Made by a program: the position numbers and the translations under genes. DNA of 64,000 nucleotides. It comes from Paralithodes platypus (taxonomy: Eukaryota > Arthropoda > Malacostraca > Decapoda > Lithodidae). Below, piece by piece: positions 11,369 to 20,940 of the stretch (position 1 is its first letter; the number at the start of each line of letters is the position of its first letter). The DNA is taken from assembly GCA_032716605.1 (NCBI GenBank), contig CM064572.1:42050897-42114896 (forward strand), written 5' to 3'. The notes beneath the pieces were generated by a model that worked only from the letters and a program-made list of their open reading frames with translations, had not been told where the DNA came from and did no database searches.

Positions 11369-11616
11369 AATGTAGTCATTATACACAACTATACTCTGTT
11401 TCTTTTCAACTGACGGTAAATTGCAAAGTTCCTATCAAGATTTCTCAGTTATTTTGAAGATTTTGAAGTGATATATGGTGCTAATTACATAAATTTGGTC
11501 TTAATATGATGCAGAAACATAGTGGTTTAATTTTTCCCATTAAGTATCGAAAAATTAGCTGCTAAGGGATTCAATTTACCGTCAGATGAAATGAAAGAGT
11601 ATAGTGTTTCTACATT
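11369..11616. mobile_element. Short foldback element with about 50 bp inverted ends
   Basis: The left arm runs from AATGTAGTCATTATACAC to CAACTGACGGTAAATTG (near 11423). The right arm starts CAATTTACCGTCAGATGAAA near 11571 and ends TTTCTACATT at 11616. The arms match with small gaps. No coding content; family unknown. Confidence 0.65.
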
Positions 11617-11724
11617 CACCTAATAATTGTGTTTTCTATCTACAGGTAAGATGGCTGATGTTGATGTGAAGGTGTAACATCCTGGTCAGTAAAATTAACT
11701 TTATTTTTAACTTTATCTATAAAT

Positions 11725-11796
11725 GTCTTGATGGTGTAATGGTTAAAATGTTTACAAATTGTGTGTGGTAACCCAGGTTCGAATCCCGGTGGATCA
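11725..11796 (+). repeat. tRNA-like unit (SINE head or tRNA pseudogene)
   Basis: A good pol III A box TGGTGTAATGG (11732-11742) and B box GGTTCGAATCC (11776-11786) are spaced as in a tRNA. The anticodon region (ATGTTTACAAATTGTGTG) does not give a clean five-pair stem, so a functional tRNA is unlikely. Confidence 0.5.
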
Positions 11797-11931
11797 CATG
11801 TTTTTATTAATTTAATTGAGAGGTGTTTGGTGTTGGAGTGAAATAAATATAGATTATATGTTCCTGCGAAAATATGCATTCTTTACTATACCCTGTTTCA
11901 AATAAGTAGAACTCTTGACCATAAGGGGAGA

Positions 11932-12232
11932 TTTCCCACTTTTTTTTCTCTTTGCCCCTTTTTCTCCCTCATTGACCCCATGTTTCTTTTGAAATTTTTT
12001 TAAGAATGTTCCCCACCCATTTATGTTTTGGCTTTTCAAGATTTAAGACTTTCATCACTTTTAAGACCTTCATCCCATTTAGTGTCAATTTTATCCTGGG
12101 TAGCGACAGCGATTTAAGAGTAACCGGGAAATTTTTCTACATGTACAAATTTATCTTGAAAGGGGGTCAAGGGGGTGACATTTTAAGATTGCTGGAGGAG
12201 GAAAGAAACTAAAAACCTCCCCTTAACCCTTT
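11932..12232 (+). mobile_element. MITE family A, plus orientation, divergent
   Basis: It begins TAAGGGGAGATTTCCC and ends ACCTCCCC directly before TTAA 12233-12236. Inside are TTTTCTCCCTCATTGACC, TTTTTCTACATGTACAAATT and ATCTTGAAAGGGGGTC. More diverged than the other copies. A family B element starts on the other side of the same TTAA. Confidence 0.65.
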
Positions 12233-12236
12233 GATT

Positions 12237-12322
12237 AGCAGCGACGTGTGTTATATTTTATTCTAGCTATATTTAGACGATATTATGCAGCTTTGAAAGG
12301 ATCTGTGGTAGTTCAAAGGGTT
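12237..12322 (+). repeat. TTAA element family B, short copy
   Basis: Begins CCCTTTGATTAGCAGCGACG after TTAA and ends near TTCAAAGGGTTGG; the two ends are inverted repeats (CCCTTTG / CAAAGGG). It shares the TTAA with the family A copy on its left. Confidence 0.6.
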
Positions 12323-12429
12323 GGTTGAGATAGTGTGAAGCCTTATTAATACTAGAGGTCCTCCCAAAGCTGAATAAAATAGTATTATAAATAGCTAGCA
12401 TATAATGAAAAGGACGTCCCTGGTATCCA

Positions 12430-12915
12430 ATGGGTAATTATCTGTAACTCACAAACGGCTAGTGACCGAACTAATATTTCTACAGTTTGGGCAGGGTCAG
12501 CCAGGGAATAGGGGTGGAAATTTACAGCCTATTTACTCCCGAACTCTTGACCATTAAACTCTGTAACTCACGAACGACTAGAGTGACCGAGCTAATATTT
12601 TTACCATTTGGGAAGGGTTATCCGGGGAATAGGTGCGGAAATGTACACATTTGATCCAGGCCTTTTTGAGTTACAGAGGCTAGGGTTCACGATTACTGGT
12701 CTACTTATTTGGAACAGGGTAAAGTAACTCTTATGGCTTATTTTGTCACAGTTAGCGGCAATAATAGTGCATTAATTACAGGTAGATCAGAAATTGTAAC
12801 CCATAACCTCTGTAACTAGAGCAAATGGGCTATAGATTTCAACACCTATTCCCTGGCGGACTCTCCCAAATGGTATAAATATTTACTTGAATATTCTAGT
12901 CATTTTTTATGTTAA
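12430..12915. repeat. Direct plus inverted repeat cluster
   Basis: A unit beginning CTGTAACTCACAAACGGCTA near 12431 is repeated directly about 124 bp later (GTAACTCACGAACGACTAGA). A reverse-complement version lies at about 12795-12915 (CACCTATTCCCTGGCGGACT). The shared core is CCAGGGAATAGG. The arrangement could be a foldback element; ends are not defined. Confidence 0.6.
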
Positions 12916-12954
12916 AGAGGCCGAGAGAAGGAGGTAGAAAAACATAAATAATAA

Positions 12955-12967
12955 TACTATTATTAAA

Positions 12968-12999
<32 letters not shown>

Positions 13000-13050
13000 T
13001 AAAAATATTAATTATAATGATAATAATACAAATAATAATTCAAATTTATA
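12955..13050 (+). repeat. (AAT)n microsatellite
   Basis: Nearly perfect AAT repeat at 12964-13000 with AT-rich flanks. Confidence 0.85.
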
Positions 13051-13184
13051 TAAACAAATACAAACGCAAGTTCTTCCCAGAGATAAAGTTTCTGGTAAAA
13101 GCTAGCATGAAATTAGTATTCATTATCGGAAGAACAATATACGTATATTATGTATGTATATATGTAAGTATATTATTGATCTAT

Positions 13185-13415
13185 CTGGTGCTATGCTGGT
13201 ATGGACATGTTGAACGAATGGGAGATGATAGGCTTACAAAGAGAATATATGAGTTAGAAACAAGGGGAAATATATTGAGAGAAAGACCTCGGAAGAGATG
13301 GAGAGATGGTGTGAAAAAAAACGTTGGATAGATATAGAGAGATGACTGAAAAACAGGCAAGACAAGTGGTAATGAATAGGAATGAGTGGAGAATGATTGT
13401 GAACAGATGAGTGAT
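13185..13415 (+). pseudogene. RTE-like LINE, C-terminal ORF2 scrap
   Basis: The stretch codes for WYGHVERMGDDRLTKRIYE followed by RERPRKRWRDGVKK, the region just after the reverse transcriptase in RTE-type LINEs. The same blocks occur in the RTE-like element at 31430-31560 (WFGHMERMGSERMTKRVYE, RDRPKERWKAGVRK). No RT or endonuclease precedes it, so this is a 5'-truncated copy or scrap. The frame closes at a stop near 13330, after an A-run that probably caused a shift; similar coding signal continues a little further in another frame. Not functional. Confidence 0.75.
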
Positions 13416-14150
13416 AACGCGGTTGTAGGGAGGGGGGATCGGGCGCCAGTTGGACTAGAATCTAGATAATAGTCCGTCAGGCGCCCAGCCCGGGGAGCTG
13501 GTGTATATATGAAGGGCCATGCCTGGAAGTGATGTGGATGGGAATTGTGTTGCGCTCTGCTGCGTGTCTGCCTGCTGAGACCGGAAACTCTCCGGGAGGT
13601 CTGGGACCTGGGAATCTTTTGCTGTGGACCCCAAATGGCCCTTAGTCTCTGGGTCTACTACTGGGCGACCTAGATGTATGCTAATTTTGATTTTATTTTG
13701 TTGTTTCTATTCGAGCTCTATTGGCCATTCCCAGCTATGGGGTTATTTGCCTGAGTATATACATATATACAGTACATACATACACTGTCAGACATATATT
13801 TTGCACCCTGCAAATGATCATACATACATCGCTGTCTCCCTTCCCAAATATTTGGAAGAGCGCACATACTGAAATAAAATGAAAATACTGTACACAGGCA
13901 CTAACGCAGCCACACCAACCAACAATAAAACAAAACAAACACTCACACAAACAAGCACACTTTCCTGTCATATCCCTCCCTCCATTTTCGCCATACCTTG
14001 CTACATGAGATAGTCTTTGTTTCCGAAAATACTTATGGAGGGCAATGAAAGAAGAGTTGAACCTCCACGACAGAAAACGGCATTTGGTTTGTTGCTATAA
14101 AGGCGCGCAAACACACACACACACACACACACACCATTGTTCTGCCTTGT
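13416..14150. other. Gene-free stretch with a GC-rich hairpin
   Basis: At 13441-13486 GGGCGCC and GGACTA on the left pair with TAGTCC and GGCGCCC on the right, with a small internal loop. The rest holds (TA)-rich and (CA)n tracts (14107-14133). No gene recognised; open frames here have biased composition. Confidence 0.5.
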
Positions 14151-14157
14151 GGGTTTT

Positions 14158-14504
14158 GAGGGGAGATGGGACGCTTTTCTGTTTCCCCTTCTTCCTCGTG
14201 TTCAGTACCATTAGTTTTGAGGTTTTAAGATGTTTGCTTCATTAGTTTGTCGATTTGAATACCTTCCGGCTCATTTCTTTGTCAATATTAAGACATTTCA
14301 TGCTATTTTGATGGGTTTTTTTTATTGGCGAACGTTAGTGAGCTTGTAATTTTGGAAGAACGGCCTTTGGCCGGGACATTTTTCTACCAAAAATTGTACA
14401 AACTAATCTAGAAGGGGGATCTAATTGATGGAGGTCTAGAGAGGAAACTAAAATATAATGATAAATATATGAAAACATCGACCAAAGATTAAGCCCATCC
14501 CCCC
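14158..14504 (+). mobile_element. MITE family A, plus orientation
   Basis: Starts GAGGGGAGATGGGACGC and ends ATCCCCC before TTAA 14505-14508. Contains GCGAACGTTAGTGAGCTTG, GGCCTTTGGCCGGGACATTT and CTAGAAGGGGGATC. Confidence 0.75.
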
Positions 14505-14654
14505 TTAACTCTCCATGCAAGCATTCTCGGCACTGTGAATTTCTCTACCCACAAATAAAGAAGATTTGATGGCATCCCAACGCTCCGTCATCATAATGTG
14601 AGAAGAGAATTGGCTATATTGACATTGGGAGAGACATAGTTTTGATTATAAAAA

Positions 14655-14812
14655 GTGGGAATGGGTGTTTTTTTCTGGCCCCCCTTCTCCCTCATGTTTA
14701 ACTCCATTAGCTTTGAGATTTTAAGACGTTCAGCCCATTAGCTTAGCGATAATAAGACCTTTCACCCCATTTCTTGTTCAGTGTTAAGACCTGCTGTGCC
14801 ATTTAGGTGTAT
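14655..14812 (+). mobile_element. MITE family A, left half only
   Basis: Runs from TTTTTTTCTGGCCCCCCTTC to GCCATTTAGGTGT, then meets the SINE at 14813. The right half is absent beyond the SINE, so this is a truncated copy. Confidence 0.65.
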
Positions 14813-14968
14813 GCACCGGTATAGTGTTTCATACCTCAGCACTGATTAGTGTGCGGAATTTCGGTGTGAGTATCCTAGGTTCGAGTCCTTGGAGTACCAT
14901 ATGCATTCCTTCCTTCCATTAATTTCATTAATTAGGTATATTTGCAAGTTAATTGGTGAATTGGTGAA
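14813..14968 (+). repeat. Small tRNA-derived SINE, copy 1
   Basis: The block GTGCGGAATTTCGGTGTGAG, the B box GGTTCGAGTCC (14878-14888), GGAGTACCATATGCATTC and the tail AGGTATATTTGCAAGTTAAT are shared with the minus-strand copy at 46031-46170. The A box here is disturbed by a CATACCTCAGCACTG stretch; the other copy has a clean A box. Confidence 0.72.
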
Positions 14969-15502
14969 CAATAGTATGAAGATACCTTTATCGTTACGTC
15001 GGTATCTATCCATACCACTGAACTCCATAAACAACTGGCCGGTGAGTATGATTGACGCCGCTGCAGACGACGCACCACTAAATTTTCCCATTGCAAATAC
15101 ATAGGGAGCAGAACAGATCGGGAAGTTCGCTCAACTAAATTTGACACTGTTAGAACACGCATGAAAATGTACTGCCAAAACAGACAATTTAAAGGTTGTA
15201 GCCAAATATTCCCTTCATAACTAAGTCATTCGTCAATATACAATGCATATTATGCATATTTGTACCACTCCGAAATTCCATCCGGTGGCTTCAATCTCCA
15301 CACATAGCAGGATGCGGTCGATGAGCCTTCCAGATTGTAGTGGTGGAGTTCAGTGATCCATACCAGTACCTTTCTCCTGGTCTGGGTACACTAGTTCCCG
15401 GCAGTGTATGAAGGCACAAGATAAAGCCGGGGGGATGGGCTGCTAATCGAGCTTGAACACAGTCAGCTGGTGAGGCAACTTCTAGCCCGGTGATTCTATT
15501 GC
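14969..15502. other. Gene-free stretch
   Basis: Unique-looking sequence of mixed composition. No coding region with a recognisable domain and no repeat that I could match elsewhere in the window. Confidence 0.45.
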
Positions 15503-15511
15503 CCTCTCTCG

Positions 15512-15556
<45 letters not shown>
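15503..15556 (+). repeat. (CT)n microsatellite
   Basis: Uninterrupted CT repeat for most of its length after a GCTCTC-rich start. Confidence 0.9.
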
Positions 15557-15560
<4 letters not shown>

Positions 15561-15850
15561 GGCATTAGTTCACCAAGTATAAGGGAGGAAGAAATTGACT
15601 CACATCATTCCCTCGAGGTAGGACGAGAACAAAAATATACCAATAAAAACAAAATAATAGTATTAATATAAATGGAAAATAATTAACATAAAGTAGGTGT
15701 GCAGTTTTCGCATTCCCCCCCCCCCCCCCAAAAAAAAAATGCATATGCAACTCTGCGACCTAGAATTCTACAAATAGTATTGCATCTTTTAGGTAAACTC
15801 GGTTCATAGACAGTATATTATAGATATATATACTAAATATTTTGTTATAC

Positions 15851-15921
15851 TCATAGCCGGACTTGAACCACCGACAGTCAGAGCAACCCATACTTTAATC
15901 CACTATACCACAGCGTGATAA
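15851..15921 (-). repeat. tRNA-like unit, minus strand
   Basis: On the minus strand the A box TGGTATAGTGG (15910-15900) and B box GGTTCAAGTCC (15869-15859) have tRNA spacing. A related plus-strand unit follows within 10 bp. Most likely two SINE heads or one inverted copy. Confidence 0.55.
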
Positions 15922-15930
15922 AGGATACTT

Positions 15931-15995
15931 GTGTGTAGTGGATTAATAGCATGGACACTAGTCCTGACTGTTGGTGGTTCATGTCCGCCTGGGAA
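15931..15995 (+). repeat. tRNA-like unit, plus strand
   Basis: It shares TAGTGGATTAA and CTGACTGTNGGTGGTTCA with the minus-strand unit just upstream. The B box is GGTTCATGTCC (15976-15986); the A box has lost a base. Confidence 0.5.
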
Positions 15996-16129
15996 TATAT
16001 ATATATATATAATTACATTTATGATCACATTGAATCTTAACCATTGGAATATTTATCTGTAATAAGGTCAGCGTAACACTATTTTGTAGCATTTTGATTA
16101 TGGTGTAATTCAAATTTAAAATATACATA
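15996..16129. other. Spacer
   Basis: Short (TA)n tract at 15996-16009 and AT-rich sequence. Nothing else. Confidence 0.4.
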
Positions 16130-16372
16130 AGCAAGAAATAGTGACCATAATCTGTGACCTTCAACATTCACCTTGACCTTTGAATAACAAAAACATAAAA
16201 TTTGGACAATCGTTGCATTAACCAACCAAATTTGCCAGCAAAATTTGGTGACGATACAAAACCCGTTCAGTACAGTTCTGTCGGTTTCATTTCATACTGG
16301 ACATTAAGACGATTTTATTTAGTTTATGAAGGGCCTCCATAAAATTAGCAGGCTTTCAACTATCTTAATTAA

Positions 16373-16467
16373 CCCGTTTTACTACCACAGATCCTTCATA
16401 AGCTCCACAAAATTGTCTAATTATAGCTAATATACAATACAAATGACGTCACCGGTACACAAAGGGT
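16373..16467 (+). repeat. TTAA element family B, short copy inside the TGACCT repeat
   Basis: After TTAA (16369-16372) comes CCCGTTTTACTACCACAGAT; the right end is GACGTCACCGGTACACAAAG followed by GGTG. It is the reverse orientation of the 3446 and 12237 copies. Confidence 0.58.
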
Positions 16468-16544
16468 GAAACAGTTTAGGAAGAGTTTAAAGAAAATTAT
16501 TAACACTCTTCTTTTGTTCATTGACCTTGACCGTTAACCTTAAG

Positions 16545-16549
16545 TATTA

Positions 16550-16607
<58 letters not shown>
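16545..16607 (+). repeat. (AT)n microsatellite
   Basis: Long uninterrupted AT dinucleotide tract inside the TGACCT repeat region. Confidence 0.92.
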
Positions 16608-16609
<2 letters not shown>

Positions 16610-18785
16610 TGAAATATATGTTATTTAAGTAAAATGCAACTAACAGCCTTCAGCTTAATAAAAACTTAGTATTTGTTTATGATGAAGGTTAACTTTTGAC
16701 CTTAGTCTGTGACCTTGACCTTTATGGAGGATTATATTTTTGTTTGCTATGATGTAACCCTAGACAATATAATAAGAGTGTCAAATTTCATTAACGATCA
16801 TCAGTTAGTTTCAGAGGTATTAAAGGAATAGTTGACCTTGACATTTGACCTTCATCTTGACCTTTATGATGTCTGAAAATTTAACATTTTAATCTTCCCT
16901 TAAAGCACAACTGTCTCAACGAATTTTGTGAAGTTTACATGAATAGTAAAGAAATTAGCATATTAACCTTATATTTGACGTTGACTTGTGACATTGACCG
17001 ATCAAATAGAATTATGTTTATTCTTGTATGAACTTGGTCTAGGCATTCCGAATATGCATGTTATGCCTAATGAGAATCTTACATTAAATAGGAAATACTA
17101 GTAAAAATCATATTTCGACCTTTAACCTTGACCTTTGCCCTTGACCTTCGTCCTTAGAATTTCTTATCAAGGATTTAGTTAGCTTAACAGCAATGTTCGT
17201 ATTGACTAGCGTTATGAATACGATGTAATTTGTATAAAAACTTATTGATTACAAATAGTGATCATATACTGTGACCTTGACTTTTGACCTTTGACTTTAA
17301 ATAAAATACATATATTTCGATGTTCGTCGTTCGTCGCATTGACCAACTGAATTTGCCTGTATAATTTGGTGACAATACCTGAAACAGTCTAGGAGGAGTT
17401 TCTGGAAAATGACAAATACACTTGATTTGACCTTGACCTCTGACAATAACTAGTACAATATTTATGTGAAATTTGATATAATGTATATTATATTTAAGTA
17501 ATAAGCCATAACACATAACAGTTTTCCAAAATTTGAGAAATCTTTTTTAATAAATAATAAAAGTTGACCTTTGACCTTCACCTGTGACCTTGACCTTTAT
17601 ATAAGAGTACATTTTTGTTTGCATTGACATTCCCCATGAAAATCAAATAAGTATGCCTAATTTTATTAAAACCCATCAATTAGTTTCATATATATTAATA
17701 AAATAGTTGACCTTGACCTTTGACCTTTTTCTTGACCTTTATGTCTCAACATTTATTATTTTCCTTTTCTATTAAAGTGCAACTATCTCACCAAACTGTG
17801 TGAAGTTTGCATGAAAAGTAAAGAAAATAGCATATCGACCTTTTATTTGACCTTGACCTGTGACCTTGACCTTTCATATGTAATTGAATAGTTTCTTGTA
17901 TGTCCTTTTCCTAGGTATTCCGAATATATATGGTATACCTAGTGAGAATCTAACAGTTAGTATAAGAAATACTAGTAAAAAATATAGTTTGACCTTTGAC
18001 CTTGAACTTTGACCTTGCCCTTTATATGTATCAAGAAATTAGGCAATACGAAATCAAGGTTACCAGTAACTTGTAGTGAAAATGAACACATTTGAATATA
18101 AACTAAAAACAAAGTATAAGAACGTTAAAAAAAATAAAAAAAAATAAACCTCTCTCCCAATTCCAGAAATACAATTATTTATAAAGAAAAAATCCTAATA
18201 TAATGAATTCTAATCCTAATAATGTATTTAATAAATGTTTACGGTAAGATACAAATGATTTCACCTTGACCTGTGACCTTGACCTTTATGTAAGAATACA
18301 AAATTTGTTCATTGACATTGCCCAGGAAAATCAAATAAGCATGACTAATTTCATTAAAATCCATCAGTTAGTTTCATATTGATTTATAGAATAGTTGACC
18401 TTGACCTTTGACCTTCACCTTGACCTTCATGGTATGTGTCTCAAAATGCATTACTTTCTTTTTCATTTAAAGTGCAACTATCTCACCAATTTTGTTTTAA
18501 GTTTGCATGAACAGTAAAGAAACTAGCATATTGACCTTTTATTTGACTTTGACCTGTGACCTTGACCTTTCATATGGAATTGTACAGTTTCATATATGAC
18601 CTTGGCCTAGGTATTCCAAATATACATGGTAAGCCTAGTGAGAATCTAACAGTTAGTATAAGAAATACTAGTAAAACCTTATTTTGACCTTTGACATTGA
18701 CCTTTGACCTTACCCTTTAGAATATTTATCTAACATGTGTGTAATACGATATCAAAGTTGCCAGTTACTTGTATGGTGTAAATGA

Positions 18786-20851
18786 AGATATTAACAATAT
18801 ATCCAACTCTAGCTCTTCCCAAGCTTTCTGGCATCTAGCCAAAAACCTCTCCAACAACTTTTCTTCCTCGTCTTTTCCTCCCCTTTTCCACTCTGATGGC
18901 ACAACCATCACTTCTTTCTCTGACAAAGCTGAACTCTTTGCTCAAACTTTTGCCAGAAACTCTACTTCGGATGATTCCGGTGCTATTCCTCCTTCTCCAC
19001 CCCCCTCTTTCCGACTTATGCCTAATATCCTAATCTCTTCTAAATATGTACTTTCTACCCTCTCTGGGCTTAATACTAAGAAGGCGTATGGTCCGGACGG
19101 TGTTCCTCCTGTTGTACTTAAGAACTGTGCTTCCGTGCTGACCCCCTGCCTAGGCAAACTCTTTCGTCTCTGCCTCTCCTCTAACGTCTTTCCTTCTTGC
19201 TGGAAGTTTGCTCTCCTTCAACCTGTCCCAAAGAAGGGTGACCGCTCTCAGCCCTCCAACTATCGTCCAATTGCTCTCATCTCTTGTATCTCTAAAGTTT
19301 TTGAAACTATTCTTGCTTCCAAATTTCTTAAGCATTTCTCTTCGCATAATCTGCTCTCAGATTGCCAGTATGGTTTCCCGCTACGTAGCACTCGTGGGGC
19401 CCTGACAGTGTTACCTCAAAGATGGAAGTTTAGCGGATTTTGCTACATTGTTCACTTTTCGCGAACTATTGGTCACACTGTCATCCTCCCGCGCGGTGGG
19501 GGAACTGGAGTTAGTGTGGGCCGGGAGGCCACAGATGTCGGACGTATGGTTCAATACTGTTCCACCCATTTTCACTCGATTTTCACCCATTTTTCACCCG
19601 TTTTTTGACAGTTTCTTTAACTCGACATAAGTCGCGCGCCGCTAGACAAGGGTTAAGGGTCGCTCTACTGGTGATCTTCTTTCATATCTTACTAACTCTT
19701 GGTCATCCAACTTTCGGGACTTCGGTGAGACTTTTTCTTTTGCACTAGACATATAGAAGGCCGTCGATAGAGTCTGGCACAAATCTTTAATTTCCAAACT
19801 ACCCTCCTTCGGTTTTTGTCCCTCCTTCTGTGCCTTTGTCTCTAATTTCCTTTATGACCGTTCCATAGCTGCAGTTGTAGATGACCATCGCTCATTTCCT
19901 CATCCTATTAACTCCGGTATTCCTCAGGGCTCTGTCCTATATCCTATTTTCTTTCTTATTTTTGTAAATGATCTTTTCAACTGTACATCCAGTCCCATCC
20001 ATTCACATGCAGACGACTCTACTTTACACCACTCAATTAGTTTTCCTGAACGCCTCAGCCAGCAGTCCCTCAAAAGTAAACGTATTGAAGCCAAAAAATA
20101 CTCATCTTCTGATCAAGCTACTATTTCCAATTGGGGAAGAGAAAACCTTGTTGCATTTAATGCTTCCAAAACTCAATTTATCCATCTTACTACCCGTCAG
20201 GAACCTCCAGAGGACTATCCCATATTCTTCAACAATACAAAAATCAACCCTTCATCTTCCCTCAATGTCCTCGGTGTCACTTTTTCTTCTGCTCTCACTT
20301 GGAAAGACCATATTACCAGTCTCGCTAAGGCAGCCTCCCAGAAGCTGGGTGTGCTCAACCACCTCAAGGGGTTCTTTAACCCTGAGCAGCTTCTTGCTCT
20401 GTACAGCGGCACAGTGCGTCCTTGCATTGAGTATTGTTCACATGTGTTGGGAGGATCCTCTCACACCGCACTCCTAGATAAAGTAGAAAGGAAACCCTTT
20501 TGTATCATTAACTCCCGTCCACTCACCAACTCTCTGCAATCTCTCTCTCTTCGCCGCAATGTTGCATCTCTCTCGCTATTCTATCGATACCACAATAATC
20601 CGTGTTCCTCGGAACTTTCCCAGTGTATACCACCTCCTCTACGTAGGGTACGTAATACCCGCCTTGCAACACAATCCCACCCCTACTCTGTGCAACTCTC
20701 CAACCCAAGAGTGAAATGCTATTCTCAGACTTTCTTCTATTCAACTGCTGAGCTCTGGAACTCTCTCCCAGAATCAGTCATCCCCTCTCCCTATGACTTA
20801 AATTGCTTCAAACTCCATGTGTCCAGGCATTTTAGCTCGAACGTCCCTTGA
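18786..20851 (+). pseudogene. LINE reverse transcriptase, interrupted and frameshifted
   Basis: The RT starts in one frame to about 19377 with KKAYGPDGVPPVVLKNC and QPSNYRPIALISC, then stops at a family C insertion (19378-19652). After it, the coding signal returns with GRSTGDLLSY. The first catalytic Asp lies near 19749, in the block LDI-stop-KAVDRVWH, which holds a premature stop TAG. The second catalytic block reads HADDSTLHHS (near 20010), so the usual Tyr of YADD is His here. The C-terminal part continues at 20351-20851 in a further frame with CIEYCSHVLGG and ELWNSLPESV. Several frame changes lie between 19970 and 20360. Clearly inactive. Confidence 0.82.
19378..19652 (-). mobile_element. 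TTAA element family C fragment inside the LINE
   Basis: From GCTACGTAGCACTCGTGG (19380) onward it matches the element at 63748-64000 for at least 110 bp. The right end is CGCGCGCCGCTAGACAAGGG followed by TTAA 19653-19656, after which the RT frame resumes. The left TTAA and about 145 bp of the element are missing, so a deletion followed or accompanied insertion. Confidence 0.8.
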
Positions 20852-20940
20852 TTTCGGCCCTGTCACTCTTTGAAATTTAGGAGGGGCACTCGTTGCAGGC
20901 ATTTATGCCTTTTGTCTCCCTCATTCACATAGACAAAAAC

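Larger units (their letters stand above)
16130..18785 (+). repeat. TGACCT (AGGTCA)-rich repeat array, first part
   Basis: Dense runs of TGACCTTGACCTTTGACC and TGACCTGTGACCTTGACC alternate with longer conserved blocks such as GAGAATCTAACAGTTAGTAT, AATTTGGTGACAATACC and AAGTTTGCATGAAAAGTAAA. The same blocks recur at irregular spacing: GAGAATCTnACA near 17070, 17945, 18635, 21335 and 21820. AGGTCA is the half-site of nuclear receptors, and AGGTCAAAGGTCA is a DR1 arrangement, but nothing shows that it acts as one here. No ORF of note. Confidence 0.88.
18786..20940 (+). mobile_element. Jockey-like LINE, copy 2, 5'-truncated
   Basis: The insertion interrupts the TGACCT repeat: sequence before it (AAATGAAGATA) and after it (AATATTGAAAAAGTTGACC) is continuous in the related unit at 21475-21525. 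It lacks the endonuclease and begins within the segment before the RT. The 3' UTR (20852-20940) ends in ACATAGACAAAAACAAAAAA. Reading frames resemble copy 1 but differ a good deal, so this is a different subfamily. A family C fragment interrupts the RT. Confidence 0.87.

Noticed and set aside
18769..18790. A host exon start at the ATG of the second LINE frame
   Set aside because: The first codons come from the TGACCT repeat flank; LINE similarity begins a few codons later.
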